Positions 21,701 to 32,484 of a stretch of 64,000 nt of DNA are shown here, piece by piece. A model generated the notes under the pieces. That model had not been told where the DNA came from, did no database searches, and was given only the letters and a program-made list of their open reading frames with translations. The translations under genes were made by a program, and so were the position numbers. Each line of letters starts with the position of its first letter. Position 1 is the first letter of the stretch. Origin of the DNA: Neonectria sp. B-13 (lineage: Eukaryota > Ascomycota > Sordariomycetes > Hypocreales > Nectriaceae); assembly GCA_002682825.1 (NCBI GenBank), contig NOKP01000012.1, positions 186,001-250,000 of the forward strand, given 5' to 3'.

Positions 21701-22123
21701 TAACATGTCCTCGGCCAGCCCCAGTCCTGTTAGCCTCGCTCGATGCTGAGCTGAAGATCCATCGAGGCTTAACGCAAGATGTTCTGGCTCCATTAGCGTT
21801 GTCGGCGTCGACGACACTATTGCTTTCTGCGTTGAGAGGCAAACTCGGGCAAAGAAATTCGACTTCTCCTGTCCTCGTCGCCTAAACAAATTGGTGACTT
21901 ATTTAGGCGCCGTATCATCAGTGTCTCTGCCAGAAACCACCCCCTAACGGTTCGCAACAACTTTCTAAGCGCATGTTTGTTTAAGATTTCCCAGGCTTCT
22001 TCTCGGCTCTTTACACTCGCTGCTTCGTGTCCGGGTAGGGCCTAGCTATCCGTCTAATAAGTTCTGCTCCGTAGATCTTTTGGTATACTTTCACTCGTTC
22101 AAGTCAAACCAAACCAGTATTCT
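18725..22123. other. 3.4 kb gene-poor spacer
   Basis: Open frames here are short, mutually overlapping on both strands and without family features (for example plus 20123-20485 and minus 21128-21507). I saw no transposase, reverse transcriptase or long terminal repeats. It could hold degraded mobile DNA or long regulatory sequence. Confidence 0.45.
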
Positions 22124-24334
22124 ATGGCGAGTGGTACACTCAAGGGAGGTGTCGAGATGACCGGCAAGCAACCATCTATCGAGGTTGCCGAAACCAACGT
22201 CGGCCTGGACTCATCCAACGCTTCGTCTGCCAACATCAAGGCAACCTGTTTTGACTCAGCCACAGCCTTTGACTCACCACAGCGGAAGCCCCTGAAAATC
22301 AACCCCTTCAGCGCAGCTTTGAATATCACCATCGCGTTTGGACTCATCGGTGCTATTATTACAGGTTATTCCATCGGCCTCAGTATATTGGATCTCGGCA
22401 TCACCTCCGTCGGCCTGTACGGAACGATTCTCGTTTGCGAATACCTCATTCAGCTCTCCTGCGCTATCGTCAACCGCTTCGATGTCGACCGAATCGTCAA
22501 TAATGTGAAGAAGAGGACGGCGAACGCCCAGGCGGCGGGTGACTGCGAAGGGGCCACAGAAGGCATATCGACAAATGCCCTTCTCAATCCCGGTGCCGAG
22601 ATCTCGATTGCCGTCGTCGGCTACCGCGAAGACGAGCAGGCGTGGCGGCAATGTCTTCGCAGTCTACAGACGCAGAATCTCCGCCCCAAGTGCGTCGTCG
22701 GTGTTGTTGACGGCAACGAGGAGCCAGATCTGAGCATGGCACAGGCGTTTGTCGACGAATTCCAGTCACACAATGCGACCCTCATCCACCTGCCCGTCCT
22801 GCTCTCGGAAGTGCACCGCAAGACATACTTTGATAACGTATCCGTTGACACTCGATTCTTCTTGGTCAGATCCTGGCACTATTTTGTTGGTCGCTATCAA
22901 CCCGGCCACGAAGCCGCCCTATCCCTAGCCAGGGAGGCAGTGGTTCAACAGGTACTCGAATGGGACGACAAGTGGAACATCAGCAGCCTCAAAGCCGTCT
23001 GCTTCAGTCAACCCCACGGCCACAAGCGCACCGCCATGTTCACGGCCTTTGCCATGAGTCTGTACGCCCTTCGTACACGGGACGCCATCTTCACAACCGA
23101 CTCGGACACTCTTATCCAGGACAACGGTCTGGATGAGATGCTGACGCTCCTCCGTTCGGCGCCCGAAATCGGCGGCGTCACGGCAGATGTCAAGATCTGG
23201 AACCGCGCCGACTCCTTGCTCGCCCGCATGTGCGCGGCGCGGTACTGGTTCGCCTTCAACATTGAGCGAGCCTGCCAGTCGCTGTGGCGCTGTGTCGGCT
23301 GCCTTTCCGGCCCGATGAGTATGTACCGCGCCTCCGACCTCGAGACAATTCTCGGCCCGTGGAACTTGCAAACATTCGGCGGCAAGGAGACGACTTTTGG
23401 CGACGACCGCCACTTGACCAATCAGCTGCTCGCTCACGGCCTCAGGACGCGCTATACCCACCGCACATGGTGCGACAGCGAGTCTCCAACTTCCTTTGTG
23501 CGCTGGGTTGCCCAGCAGACGCGATGGAGCAAGTCCTTCTTCAGGGAGGCCTTTTGGTTCCCGGCGAGCTTTGCCTACCAGTCCCCGTGGATGCTTCTCG
23601 AGATGACCATCCAAGCGTTGTACCCCTTCATTCTGATCGCCACTGTCTTCCGCTTTCTCTTTGACTCTTCAGGCTCTAGCCCCTGGCGACCCGTCATCTG
23701 GCTCGTCACCATGTTCGGCATCGCCTTCCTCAAGTCCGCCTTGGCCGTGCTCATCAGCAAGGACCCATGGCTGCTTCTCTTCAGCGCCTATGGCTTCATC
23801 TACTTCTTCGGCCTGCTACCCTCCAAGATTTACGCCCTGATCACCATGAACCAGACCGGTTGGGGAACTTCGGCCCGCTCCTCCACTGAGCGCAAGCGCG
23901 GACAGTCTTTCTTGCAACGCTCATTCCACATCTGCCATCTGGTTATCTGGTACACGGCCATCTTCGTCGCTCTCGGCTTTTTTATCTCCAGGGTCTTTGG
24001 CAACCCTCTTTACATTCTCATTGGTGTCTTCGCACTCATACCATCAGCCCTCCTCTACTGGCAGGGCTCCATCTCCCTGGGAGGCCTGTTTACTAAGAAG
24101 AAGAATGCTTCTGAAACTTCGACTCCCTTCCAAATCGATGAGAAAATTACTTCTGGAACCTCGACCCCATTCCAAATCGACGAGTCAACGCTTCCTCAGA
24201 AGCCTTCACCGGCCTTATCCACTACCTCGTCAAAGAGAAGTTCAGACACCCTTGTTAAGACATCACCTGCTGTTTCTGTCAACGACGCGACTTATGAAGT
24301 CGAGAAAAAACCAAAGGACAGTACTGCCGGCTGA
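22124..24334 (+). CDS. GT2 glycosyltransferase, hyaluronan/chitin synthase-like
   Basis: Intronless, 736 residues. Two N-terminal membrane spans (about 66-115) precede a cytosolic GT2 catalytic domain with VVGYRED at 164-170, VVDGN at 194-198, the DxD motif TTDSDT (D326, D328), SGPMSMYR, the acceptor-base region GDDR (426-429) and the processive QxxRW motif QQTRW (464-468). About five further spans lie between 485 and 670. This order matches class I hyaluronan synthase and fungal HAS-like chitin synthases. The product could be a chitin-like or mixed polysaccharide exported as it is made. The GDDR where EDR is usual is a minor variant. The tail has a near-duplicate TSTPFQIDE repeat and a Ser/Thr/Lys-rich end. 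High codon-level GC suggests good expression. Confidence 0.88.
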   Translation: MASGTLKGGVEMTGKQPSIEVAETNVGLDSSNASSANIKATCFDSATAFDSPQRKPLKINPFSAALNITIAFGLIGAIITGYSIGLSILDLGITSVGLYGTILVCEYLIQLSCAIVNRFDVDRIVNNVKKRTANAQAAGDCEGATEGISTNALLNPGAEISIAVVGYREDEQAWRQCLRSLQTQNLRPKCVVGVVDGNEEPDLSMAQAFVDEFQSHNATLIHLPVLLSEVHRKTYFDNVSVDTRFFLVRSWHYFVGRYQPGHEAALSLAREAVVQQVLEWDDKWNISSLKAVCFSQPHGHKRTAMFTAFAMSLYALRTRDAIFTTDSDTLIQDNGLDEMLTLLRSAPEIGGVTADVKIWNRADSLLARMCAARYWFAFNIERACQSLWRCVGCLSGPMSMYRASDLETILGPWNLQTFGGKETTFGDDRHLTNQLLAHGLRTRYTHRTWCDSESPTSFVRWVAQQTRWSKSFFREAFWFPASFAYQSPWMLLEMTIQALYPFILIATVFRFLFDSSGSSPWRPVIWLVTMFGIAFLKSALAVLISKDPWLLLFSAYGFIYFFGLLPSKIYALITMNQTGWGTSARSSTERKRGQSFLQRSFHICHLVIWYTAIFVALGFFISRVFGNPLYILIGVFALIPSALLYWQGSISLGGLFTKKKNASETSTPFQIDEKITSGTSTPFQIDESTLPQKPSPALSTTSSKRSSDTLVKTSPAVSVNDATYEVEKKPKDSTAG

Positions 24335-26589
24335 TCGGAATCCTTTGCATTCTCTGCCTCACTGGATGGAGTAGGCAATGAAGTTGAGAATAGTTTGCTT
24401 GGTAAAGACTTCCTTCACTCCTGGAGGCGTTGGGTTTAGTGCTTCTGTCGCATCACAAGGTGTCTTAAGCTTTCGTCAGTCCAAGGGACTGTTGAAGCGA
24501 GCCGTTCTCCCAGGAAGTCAACCATAATGCCGTTGGACCTAGCTTCCCTAGATGACATATATCCCGATTTAAGGGTTCAAATTAATACATTTAAAACCCC
24601 TCTTTTCATGCCTTAATTAGTTGGAAATTAGGAGATTATTTTCTATATCTTAAAACCTTAGTATAATAGTAAGAGGCTGGTAATAGTTATAAGCCTAAGG
24701 ATTAGGTAGTTTCTCAGGTATATGAGTTCTCCCAGGTACTCTTCCCAGCTGTTTATAGCCTACCTCAGCCCAGCTCTAGGATCATCAGACCAATCTCAAC
24801 TTAGCTTAGCTTAGAGTAGTAGGAAACGGAATGGCCTTTTGCGTGCTTAAGTTTCGTCTCCGAGTATAGTGATATTATGAGACGAAACTCAAGCGACACG
24901 TGGCCTAGCACAGATGGCCGCTTTACGGCCTTTTCGCTCGCTGTTCATCAACCCCCCTCAGCCCCCTATCAGCTCGCTTCAGCTCTGCTCACCCCCTTGG
25001 CTGAGGACCAGCCCAGTGCCCGCTCTTGTTCCCATTTCTGAGCCCTCAATCTCTGTATCGTCCTCACGACCCCCGGTCCAATTCTTCCGTGTCCGGCAGT
25101 AGTGGGCTCCGATGCAAGGCTCCTCGTTCCTGAGAGCTCGCTGCAATGCGTCGGCGAGCGATTTGTGAGCTGCAAACAACCACGCTACCCCCTGGCTCTT
25201 CCATTCGCATCGAGGCCTCTGCCTGGTATTTAGGCTCAAATTCACCTCGTCGTCTTGCATAGTATTCGCGTTCGCAAGAGACAGTGGACTTCCTACATTA
25301 CGTATCCAGTGGAAGGTTTATCTGAAACTTAGTGTTCAAATGAACGCCCTTTATCTTAATGTAGTGATCATGCTTATCTTTAGCTATTAATTCGAGGTGT
25401 TGGCTCTTGTCCCTTCTTCCCGCTAAACTACACAGTCAACTGAGTCATGCTGATCCTGTATTCTTCGGACATGCATGATGAATGCCAACTTGTCTGCCCA
25501 CCTTCTACTTCGTATTCAAGACTGGGTCCTTGTTCGTACTCTGCAAAACAAAGAAGGTAACCAGAAGTAGTCAGGTACCGTGCCCCAGTGAACCCGTATT
25601 TAATTGGGGGGTCCTTTCGGGCCGTCCGCCTTAACCATTAGTGAGCCTCTCGGACTGGGAACACTTGGATTATTACCGCTTCAGAGTCCCAGGGCAGAAT
25701 CATCTGTCGGCTGCAATAGCAGTCAGGTCACAGTGAAACACGCCATAGACGGAATTTCAGGGCGCTCACAAGGGGGACGAGGGCACTGGCTAGGCGTTCC
25801 GGAGCACGCGATTAGTGCAACTTCTAGGGGCCGTCGTTGGGTGGTAGCGCTTGAGGGGACGGGAAGGGCACGGTAGCGAGGGAGGCTGTGCGGAGGAGAG
25901 CTTTGGGGGGTTGGTGGTGCACGTGGGCGGTGTTGAGGCCATCTTCTCCCCCCTCCCTCCCTGTAACCTCCGCACATCTAACGAGGCGGTAGCTTAATCG
26001 ACTTAGCGTTTCCGTTCCCGAGTCTTGATTCAACTAGCCCCTTTTCCATCTTCGGAGGTTCCAGACGACTGATTGTTCCCAGCGGTCTAAACCGGTTAAG
26101 TCATCCGAACCTGAAATAACCTTATTCTTAATAAGCTTAGTTCCACTGGCATGTCTAGCGGGTTTGTGGATCTTGACGACAAGGGTCTCAGCTACAGCCG
26201 ACCAATCACTTCAACTCTGCCTGTCATCTCAGTGGAGGAAATTCTTGGCCCGAAGTTCTCCTGAAACGCTGAGGCTGACCCGAGCCATTATGTTAACAAT
26301 ATCCTTAATACGATCCTCCTTCACTCTTATTCAAGCGCTAAAGTTTCGGCCCACTGAAAGTCGACCGAGTAGTCCGGACGGACACCGCCACAATGGTCCA
26401 CGTTCATGCGATGGCGACGGCCCGAAGAGATTATAAAGAACCTTTGAATCCCTCTCTGTAAAGGCCTGTTTTCGGTATCCCCATTCAACTTTCTCCTTCG
26501 TTGTATACACTATTCTCTGCATCTAGTACTTACCGTTGACCGGGAATTCTTTTTTTGAACTTTTATCAGATCAGTCTACATCTCTCAAA
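24335..26589. other. 2.2 kb spacer with AT-rich tract, hairpin and GC-rich tract
   Basis: The first 500 bases are AT-rich and end in the transposon-like hairpin listed separately. A G/C-rich tract with homopurine runs lies at 25820-25985. No gene was recognised. A TATAAA (26432-26437) sits 158 bases before the pectate lyase start. Confidence 0.5.
24831..24905. repeat. Hairpin of two inverted terminal-repeat-like arms
   Basis: Arm 24833-24860 pairs with arm 24879-24905; both share GGCC at the outside and a perfect 11-base inner AGTTTCGTCTC. The spacer is 18 bases. This is the form left when the interior of an inverted-repeat transposon is lost, or a MITE. The left arm is repeated at 32904-32938. 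Confidence 0.5.
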
Positions 26590-27465
26590 ATGCACGCTCC
26601 CAGCATCGTCGCTCTCCTCGCCACCATCCCCTCGGCCATGGCCTGCCTTGGATACACTGGTGGTGTTCCCAAGGCCACTGGTTCCAAATCTCTGAGCGCT
26701 CCCAAGGTCCTCAAGAAGAACGAGGTTTTCGATGCTAAGTGGGTTCGATATGACCGTGGTGTCAAGTGCACCGGTCAGAGCGAGGGTGGTAAGTAGCTAT
26801 TCAGCTCCTGTCCTAACAAATTGATAGTGCACTCACTAACTATCTACCAAGGTGATAAGGATGCTGTCTTCATCCTTGAGGAAGGTGCTACCCTCCGCAA
26901 CGTCGTCATCGGTGCCAACCAGAAGGAGGGTGTCCACTGCCTCGGCGCTTGCAACCTCGAGTTCGTCTGGTTCGAGGACGTCTGCGAGGACGCTATCACC
27001 ATCAAGGGTAGCGGCACTGCCAACATCATTGGCGGTGGTGCTTACCATGGCTCCGATAAGCTGATCCAGCACAACGGCTGCGGTCACGTCAACATCGTCA
27101 ACTTCTGTACGTGCAACGTATTTCTGTACCACACTGTCAAAAGCTAATACTGATAACCACAGATGCCAACGACTACGGCAAGGTCTACCGGTCTTGCGGT
27201 AACTGCAAGGGTAACTCCAAGTGCAAGCGATCCGTCCACATGGAGGGTGTCACCGCTGTCAACGGTGGTGAGCTGATTGGCATCAACACCAACCTCGGAG
27301 ACAAGGTATGTGGTTCTGCTAAGCCTTTCAAACGTATTGATATTAACGTTGTTACCCTAGGCTACCTACTCCAACAACTGCTTCCCCAAGACTCAGTGCC
27401 AGGGCTACAACGGCTGTGACAAGTCCAACGGCGAGTGCGAGCCTACCAAGGCCGGCAAGTGCTAA
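26590..27465 (+). CDS. Secreted pectate lyase, family PL3
   Basis: Four exons (26590-26788, 26852-27106, 27163-27305, 27361-27465) give 233 residues in phase. A signal peptide ([18 protein letters not shown]) precedes the mature chain. The PL3 core is clear: [48 protein letters not shown] and [15 protein letters not shown], with eight or more Cys, as expected for the small right-handed beta-helix. It should cleave de-esterified pectin by beta-elimination with Ca2+ outside the cell. Length is usual. A TATAAA box at 26432-26437 is a plausible promoter element. This is a plant-cell-wall degrading enzyme of a pathogen or saprotroph. Confidence 0.93.
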
Positions 27466-28984
27466 GCGCTTGCGCTCCTAGCTTGGAATCTGTTCTGATC
27501 CAACGAGTTCGTTTCCCATTCTTCAGCACCTCACTGTATGCCCTTAAGGCGTCTTATTATGAGGTGATAGATCGCTGTACATATACTCTTGCTGTCCACC
27601 TGGCTGTAAATAGATAAGAACCCACCACCTTGCATTTCCCTACCACTGTTGTGACTGTCAACTCCTTAAATGATAAAATCCCACCCGCTACCTACACACT
27701 AGACCCGTCGAGATGCTTGTATACGTCGAGCCACTCTGCGCCAGCGCCGACACTTGCCACCGAAGAATCCTTGTGCAGAGACACAGACGATAGGGTCGTC
27801 AGGTCGATGGTAACGCCTCCATTCACATTGGCGAATCCTGCTGCAGGAGCATGGCCATGTCTCTTGATTACGAATTTGCAAATGTGGTTTTACTCATGAT
27901 CTTGAAGCTTCTGAAACATCTTTGGCGGTTGTAGGTCGCAGTACACAGGCCGGTTGAAGCGCAGGCTCCTGCTTTGACCAGTAGCCAGATATCGTGGCGT
28001 TATAACTCATGTCGCCGAGGAAGCTGATGACATCGCCCAGTCGTTTCTGAAGTCGATTGAACCAGAGTTGTCAGCTCCCATTGTTACATACTTGTTTGCC
28101 CTCAGAGTCATACACATGTTGATGCCGAGGCGCTCGCTGCTAGCAGAGCCACCAGTACACGGGGGAGAAATAGTATCATCCTGTCACGTAACCCAGATGA
28201 AATGAGGCCTGAAAGCTTTGTATTCGTTCCTGCAAGACTTGGGATCTTTATGCTCAAGTATTATATTCGAACCAACCTACCCTTGTCATAAATTCATTAC
28301 ATACTAGACGACGTTCAGCGCTGGTCATTCAGTCATATGCTGCACTAGACCGGCTGTTCGATACCCAAAGTGTCATAGAACTGCTCCCCGTGGGGAAGCA
28401 CTTTGAGTAGCTGTATCCGCTTGGGCAGTATACGGCAGATACAGCCTTGAAGAACTAAGTATGGTAACATAAATCTAGGTCAAGTATGAATTGAATAATG
28501 ATCTGTTCCTCTAGATCAGATAGTTTACATGATTTAGGGATCTAATTGCATCAAGAACGAATGCCATTCTGTCGGCGACGTAGGGTATAGTAATTAACTT
28601 TATAGATTCTTGTGGTAGGGTGGAGACTTAATGATGGGTTATTTTCAAGAGCCTGAAGGGCAAGAAGGATATTGGCCTATTTATCTGACTGTGATATATT
28701 TTGTGGTTGAGAAACAATTGATTAGATAGAAAAGGAGAGATTGAGGAATTTTGGTGCGTATGCTTATCATGCATGTTGGTGCAAAAGATAGAGAAAGAAA
28801 TACAAGGTTACAAGGAGACGGGAATTTAGCTATCTATTTTACTTCCTACTCTCTCAAAGGCAAGTTCCTTCTACAATAACAAAGAACGGAGTTTTTCCGC
28901 AGCTGCAATTCGGACTATATAGAGAAATGAATGAGTCATGGTACCTATTCCAATGCGGACTTGGTCGACCCTTCGTCTTGGTCT
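27466..28984. other. Intergenic spacer, AT-rich on the right
   Basis: No gene was recognised. From about 28440 to 28900 the DNA is noticeably AT-rich with few open frames. Confidence 0.5.
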
Positions 28985-30343
28985 TCAGGTGTCGAATCCC
29001 CATCCGACCTGATCGTTTGATCCGCCCGCGAATCGCATCAGGCTGCTCACACTACTGACGGCATTGAAACGACCGCCTTGGAAAGCAGCTGCGGCAGCAC
29101 TCATAGCGGCTCGGCCATCGATCTGAGGTTCGTTGCTCTGACGCGACTCTCCCCTCTCTAGCACCTGATTCAGAAAGGTGTCACCTGCCAAGCCCTCGTA
29201 CCGATCCAAGCACAACTGCTTAACTGCAGGTCCGTACCTGCTGATCCACTGTTCTTCGCTGACTGTAGTATACTTCTTCTGACCGTCTGCATCGACCTGA
29301 GAGAAGGGCCACTCGGCGCGAACGACGTGGTACCGCTTAGTAGTGAAGAATAGAACAGGCCAGGAGAAGATCCATAAGAAGGTGAGATAGAAGAGCCAGC
29401 GGATCCAAGTTTTCAGTCGCCAGGTGTTGAGCCAACTGGAGGAGAAGATGTCGACTGCCCGGTCAGCTATGGGAAACTCAATATCGAGGTGACCTTTGTA
29501 GTTGGTGCTCCTGATCAGCCCCACAAGGCGAGAACGGAATAACTCCTCATCCAAGCCAGTGACGGTACGACTTAATCGAAATCTGCGAGGACGCATTAGA
29601 TACAAGAACACATGTGGCGATGTACACTTCGCTTACACTTTGGTCGCCGTTGCCTTGGCGCAGTAGCGATGGCACCACTCGTTGAGATCAGGCTTTGCGT
29701 GGCCAACCTCAATATCACCTTTGGCTCCAGGTGCGCGTTTCTTAAGAACAGTGCCTCGATACGTCTTCTCTCCGCTCTCCGAGGTCTTGAGGTTCATCTC
29801 GTTTGGGCCATTGGGGTCAAAGTTGGGCCACAGATAATTCTGCAAGCTGACCATGATTCGAAAGTCAGCCACATCCACGCGGCTACTTTTCCCGTCCTTG
29901 TCGCGTTTGGTTTCCTTGTGCGTGCCCACGATGTGGATATACGGCGAAGGCGGGAGTAGCGCCATTGATTTGACCCAAGACTCGAGAAAGCCAGGATCGG
30001 CGTCAGAGCGCTCGTCCTGCAGAGGAATCACCTCGTTGGCGATACGGGTGCGCTTCTCACCAATGCGCTTCGAGGTGGAGGTGATATGTGTCTCAGGCAC
30101 GCTTATGCCAGTGTAAAATCCGTCATCCTCTTGCCAATTGGCGTTTCTGGGCTCAGTAGGGGCTGTTGGCCAGGTGGTGTCGCTGTCAACAGTAGCATCA
30201 TCATAGGTTGGTGGTGGCGGGCCTGCGATGTCGGGCACATCATCGGCGACGTCGTCAGTGAATGTGTCTCCTGGTGTCGTATGCATCGATAAGGCATCGG
30301 GATCATCGCGATAACCACGGCTGGGGGAAGGTGGGCGGCCCAT
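28985..30343 (-). CDS. Conserved fungal membrane-associated protein with PPxY motif
   Basis: Two exons (30343-29637 and 29582-28985, GTAAGC donor) give 434 residues from the MGRPPSPSR methionine; an ATG at 30409 would add 22. The N-terminal 80 residues are disordered and hold a PPPPTY stretch, which contains the PPxY motif read by WW domains of Rsp5/Nedd4-type ubiquitin ligases. A folded region with SPYIHIVGTHKETK and NYLWPNFDPNG follows. One strong hydrophobic hairpin (WIRWLFYLTFLWIFSWPVLF) marks a membrane segment, and an Ala-rich stretch precedes the C-terminus. I believe this belongs to a widespread uncharacterised fungal family. The PPxY suggests regulated trafficking, but that is inference. 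Confidence 0.7.
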
Positions 30344-31377
30344 AATTGCTCTGAGGCTGTTGATCGAGGGCCGTGATGTGAGAAAGATGAGATCAATCAG
30401 GACAACCAACAGTCCGCAGCCTTATCTTGCCTTAGGCAACAGTTCTCTTCGCGCGTACGGCGTAGTGTCATGGGCTGATGCTGACAAAGCTTGAGCAAAC
30501 AGGCTATAAGCGAGTCACGTGTCGCTTCTGCTTTCACTTCAGAGGAAAAGACACTATCTACTCAGGGGACTAAGTTAGGCATCTTTGCACAGCAGTGCGT
30601 CAGTGCGTCAGCCGGTTCAGTGGTGCATCAGCCCGTCTCAACACGCGCAGCTCTCATCAACTTTCTGGTCACCTTTTAGCTCTCATCTTAGATTTAAGAG
30701 ATGCATGAATGCCGTAGAACCATTTAAGGTCCGGAATATTTAGGCGACGCGTCTTATCAGTCATGTCAAGATACTCCGTAATATCTTTCATAGTCGCATG
30801 TTGATGCCGCGAAGAGATCCGAGATTATTTCATATCCCGACCTGCCCTAATATTCTTCATCGTATTGAGCCATGAATACCCGACCCCCATCCTTTCAGTT
30901 ATTCAATTCTTGTTAAATGAGTGGTAGATTTAGTCTATCCATAAGCACCAACATGTGACAGCTACACAAAGACAGAGCTGCAGCTCCTTCTTTTCGCATT
31001 AGCTAGCGGCGTCCAGCGCAATAACTCTATAACGTTTGTCAACGAGTCGGAGCTTTATTCAAGCCATAAAGAGCCACTGCGTCTTCACGAAGAAGTCACT
31101 CGTTGTCTAGATGAGAGGTAAGGCAGCCTCCATGCTGACTATATGGACGAGGACTTCGTCGACGAGCGATGTGAAGGCGGAGGCGTTGGCTAACGTAAGC
31201 CAGCTCCCCACAATACCACCAACATGAATCCGGGAAATGTAAATTGTTGATGTGTTTATGCGACGATTAGTATTGATAAAGCAACAGTACAATATATACG
31301 GATGGAAGATCTATCTGGATTCCATCACTTTGCGGTAACATGTCTGAAAGATAATAACCACAGCTTGTAGAATCTGC
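30344..31377. other. Intergenic spacer
   Basis: Convergent-free interval upstream of the preceding gene and downstream of the deacetylase-like gene. No recognisable features apart from short frames. Confidence 0.45.
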
Positions 31378-32484
31378 TCAAGAGTTGCGAGGGTACCAGA
31401 ACGACACTGACTCTCCCAAACACGCTCCCACAGTCACAGGTCTCAAGCCCTTAGTACCTACAAAGTCGAGGATTTGAGGAAGAATTTCATTGTTCAGCCT
31501 CGCATTCATGTCGCGCATAACCGCAATAGTGCCACCCGCGTTATACCCATCCACAAAGTTCTGGACGACCTGCGCAGAGCTGAGGCCTGGATCGTTGTCC
31601 AGAGTGTCAATGGAAATGGAAATAACCTTGTATGCCAGGTTGCGCAGCGTACTGAGCGTCTGGCCGTCATAGAACAGCGAGGGCGGACGCATGTAATTGG
31701 GCTGTAGACCGGTGATTGAGTACACCGCGTCTTCAAGCTTCACCAAGTCGTTCTGGATCTGGATGGGGCTGGCCTGGGCCATGTCGATCTGAGCCCAGCT
31801 GGCACGGTGTTAGCAAATAGTGGCGTGCTTGCGCAGATATATGACTTACCCAAGCGAAGCAAGCTGGTGTCCATAAGCGTACATTTGCTGGATGATAGCG
31901 CTGTTGTCGTAGATGCTGCCACCCTTTCCATTCTCCCCAGTGACAAAGAATGTCGCCGGGTAGTTATACGCGTGCAGGAGGTTTAACAGGTCGCTTGTGA
32001 AGTCTGTAGGTGCTCCCTCAAAGGTGAGAGCAATGGTGCCTGGGGATGTGCAGTCGGCGATCACTTGACCTACAGGGATACTTCCCTTTGGGGTTCGAGT
32101 CTTTAGAGCGGGTGCGGGTGCGGTAGAGGTTGTGCTGGTTTCGGATGTGGCGAGGTCGGTGGTGGTGGCGACGATGCTGGAAGAAGAAGTATCCGAGGAA
32201 GCGAATGAAGAGGTGTCCGTAGTGGTGTCGGTCGTGGCGCTGAGCGACGACGTTTCGCTTGCCGTCTCAGTTGAGCTTGACTCAGACTCGGACCCGGTTG
32301 ACGTGAGTTCAATCGCGGTAGAGATGGTCTCTGAAGATTGCGTCTCCGTTTGGACGGTCTGACTCGACTCAGTCGCGGTTGTCAAGCCGTCTGTCGCCAC
32401 ACTCGTGGACAGACTGCTGGCCCGACAGGGTCCAGCAGCGACACTACCCGCAAGTACAGAGACAAGAAGAGTAGTAACGATCAT
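31378..32484 (-). CDS. Secreted polysaccharide-deacetylase-like protein (CE4), catalytically degenerate
   Basis: Two exons (32484-31850, 31798-31378) give 351 residues. A signal peptide (residues 1-17) is followed by a Ser/Thr-rich mucin-like region to about 130 and then a NodB/CE4 domain. Fold markers remain: GTIALTFEGAPTDF, PATFFVTGENG, YGHQLAS, YMRPPS and ISIDTLDND. The metal-binding set is lost. The motif usually TFDDGP reads TFEGAP (E156, G157), and the usual SHTWSH reads SLGWAQ, removing both His ligands. The later HDVH-like motif reads RDMN. It is therefore probably a wall- or chitin-binding pseudoenzyme rather than an active chitin deacetylase. The frame is intact, arguing for a kept function. 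Confidence 0.82.

Noticed and set aside
22925..23614. 229-codon minus-strand frame inside the GT2 gene
   Set aside because: It is antisense to an obvious catalytic domain and has no family features; high GC at third codon positions creates antisense frames.
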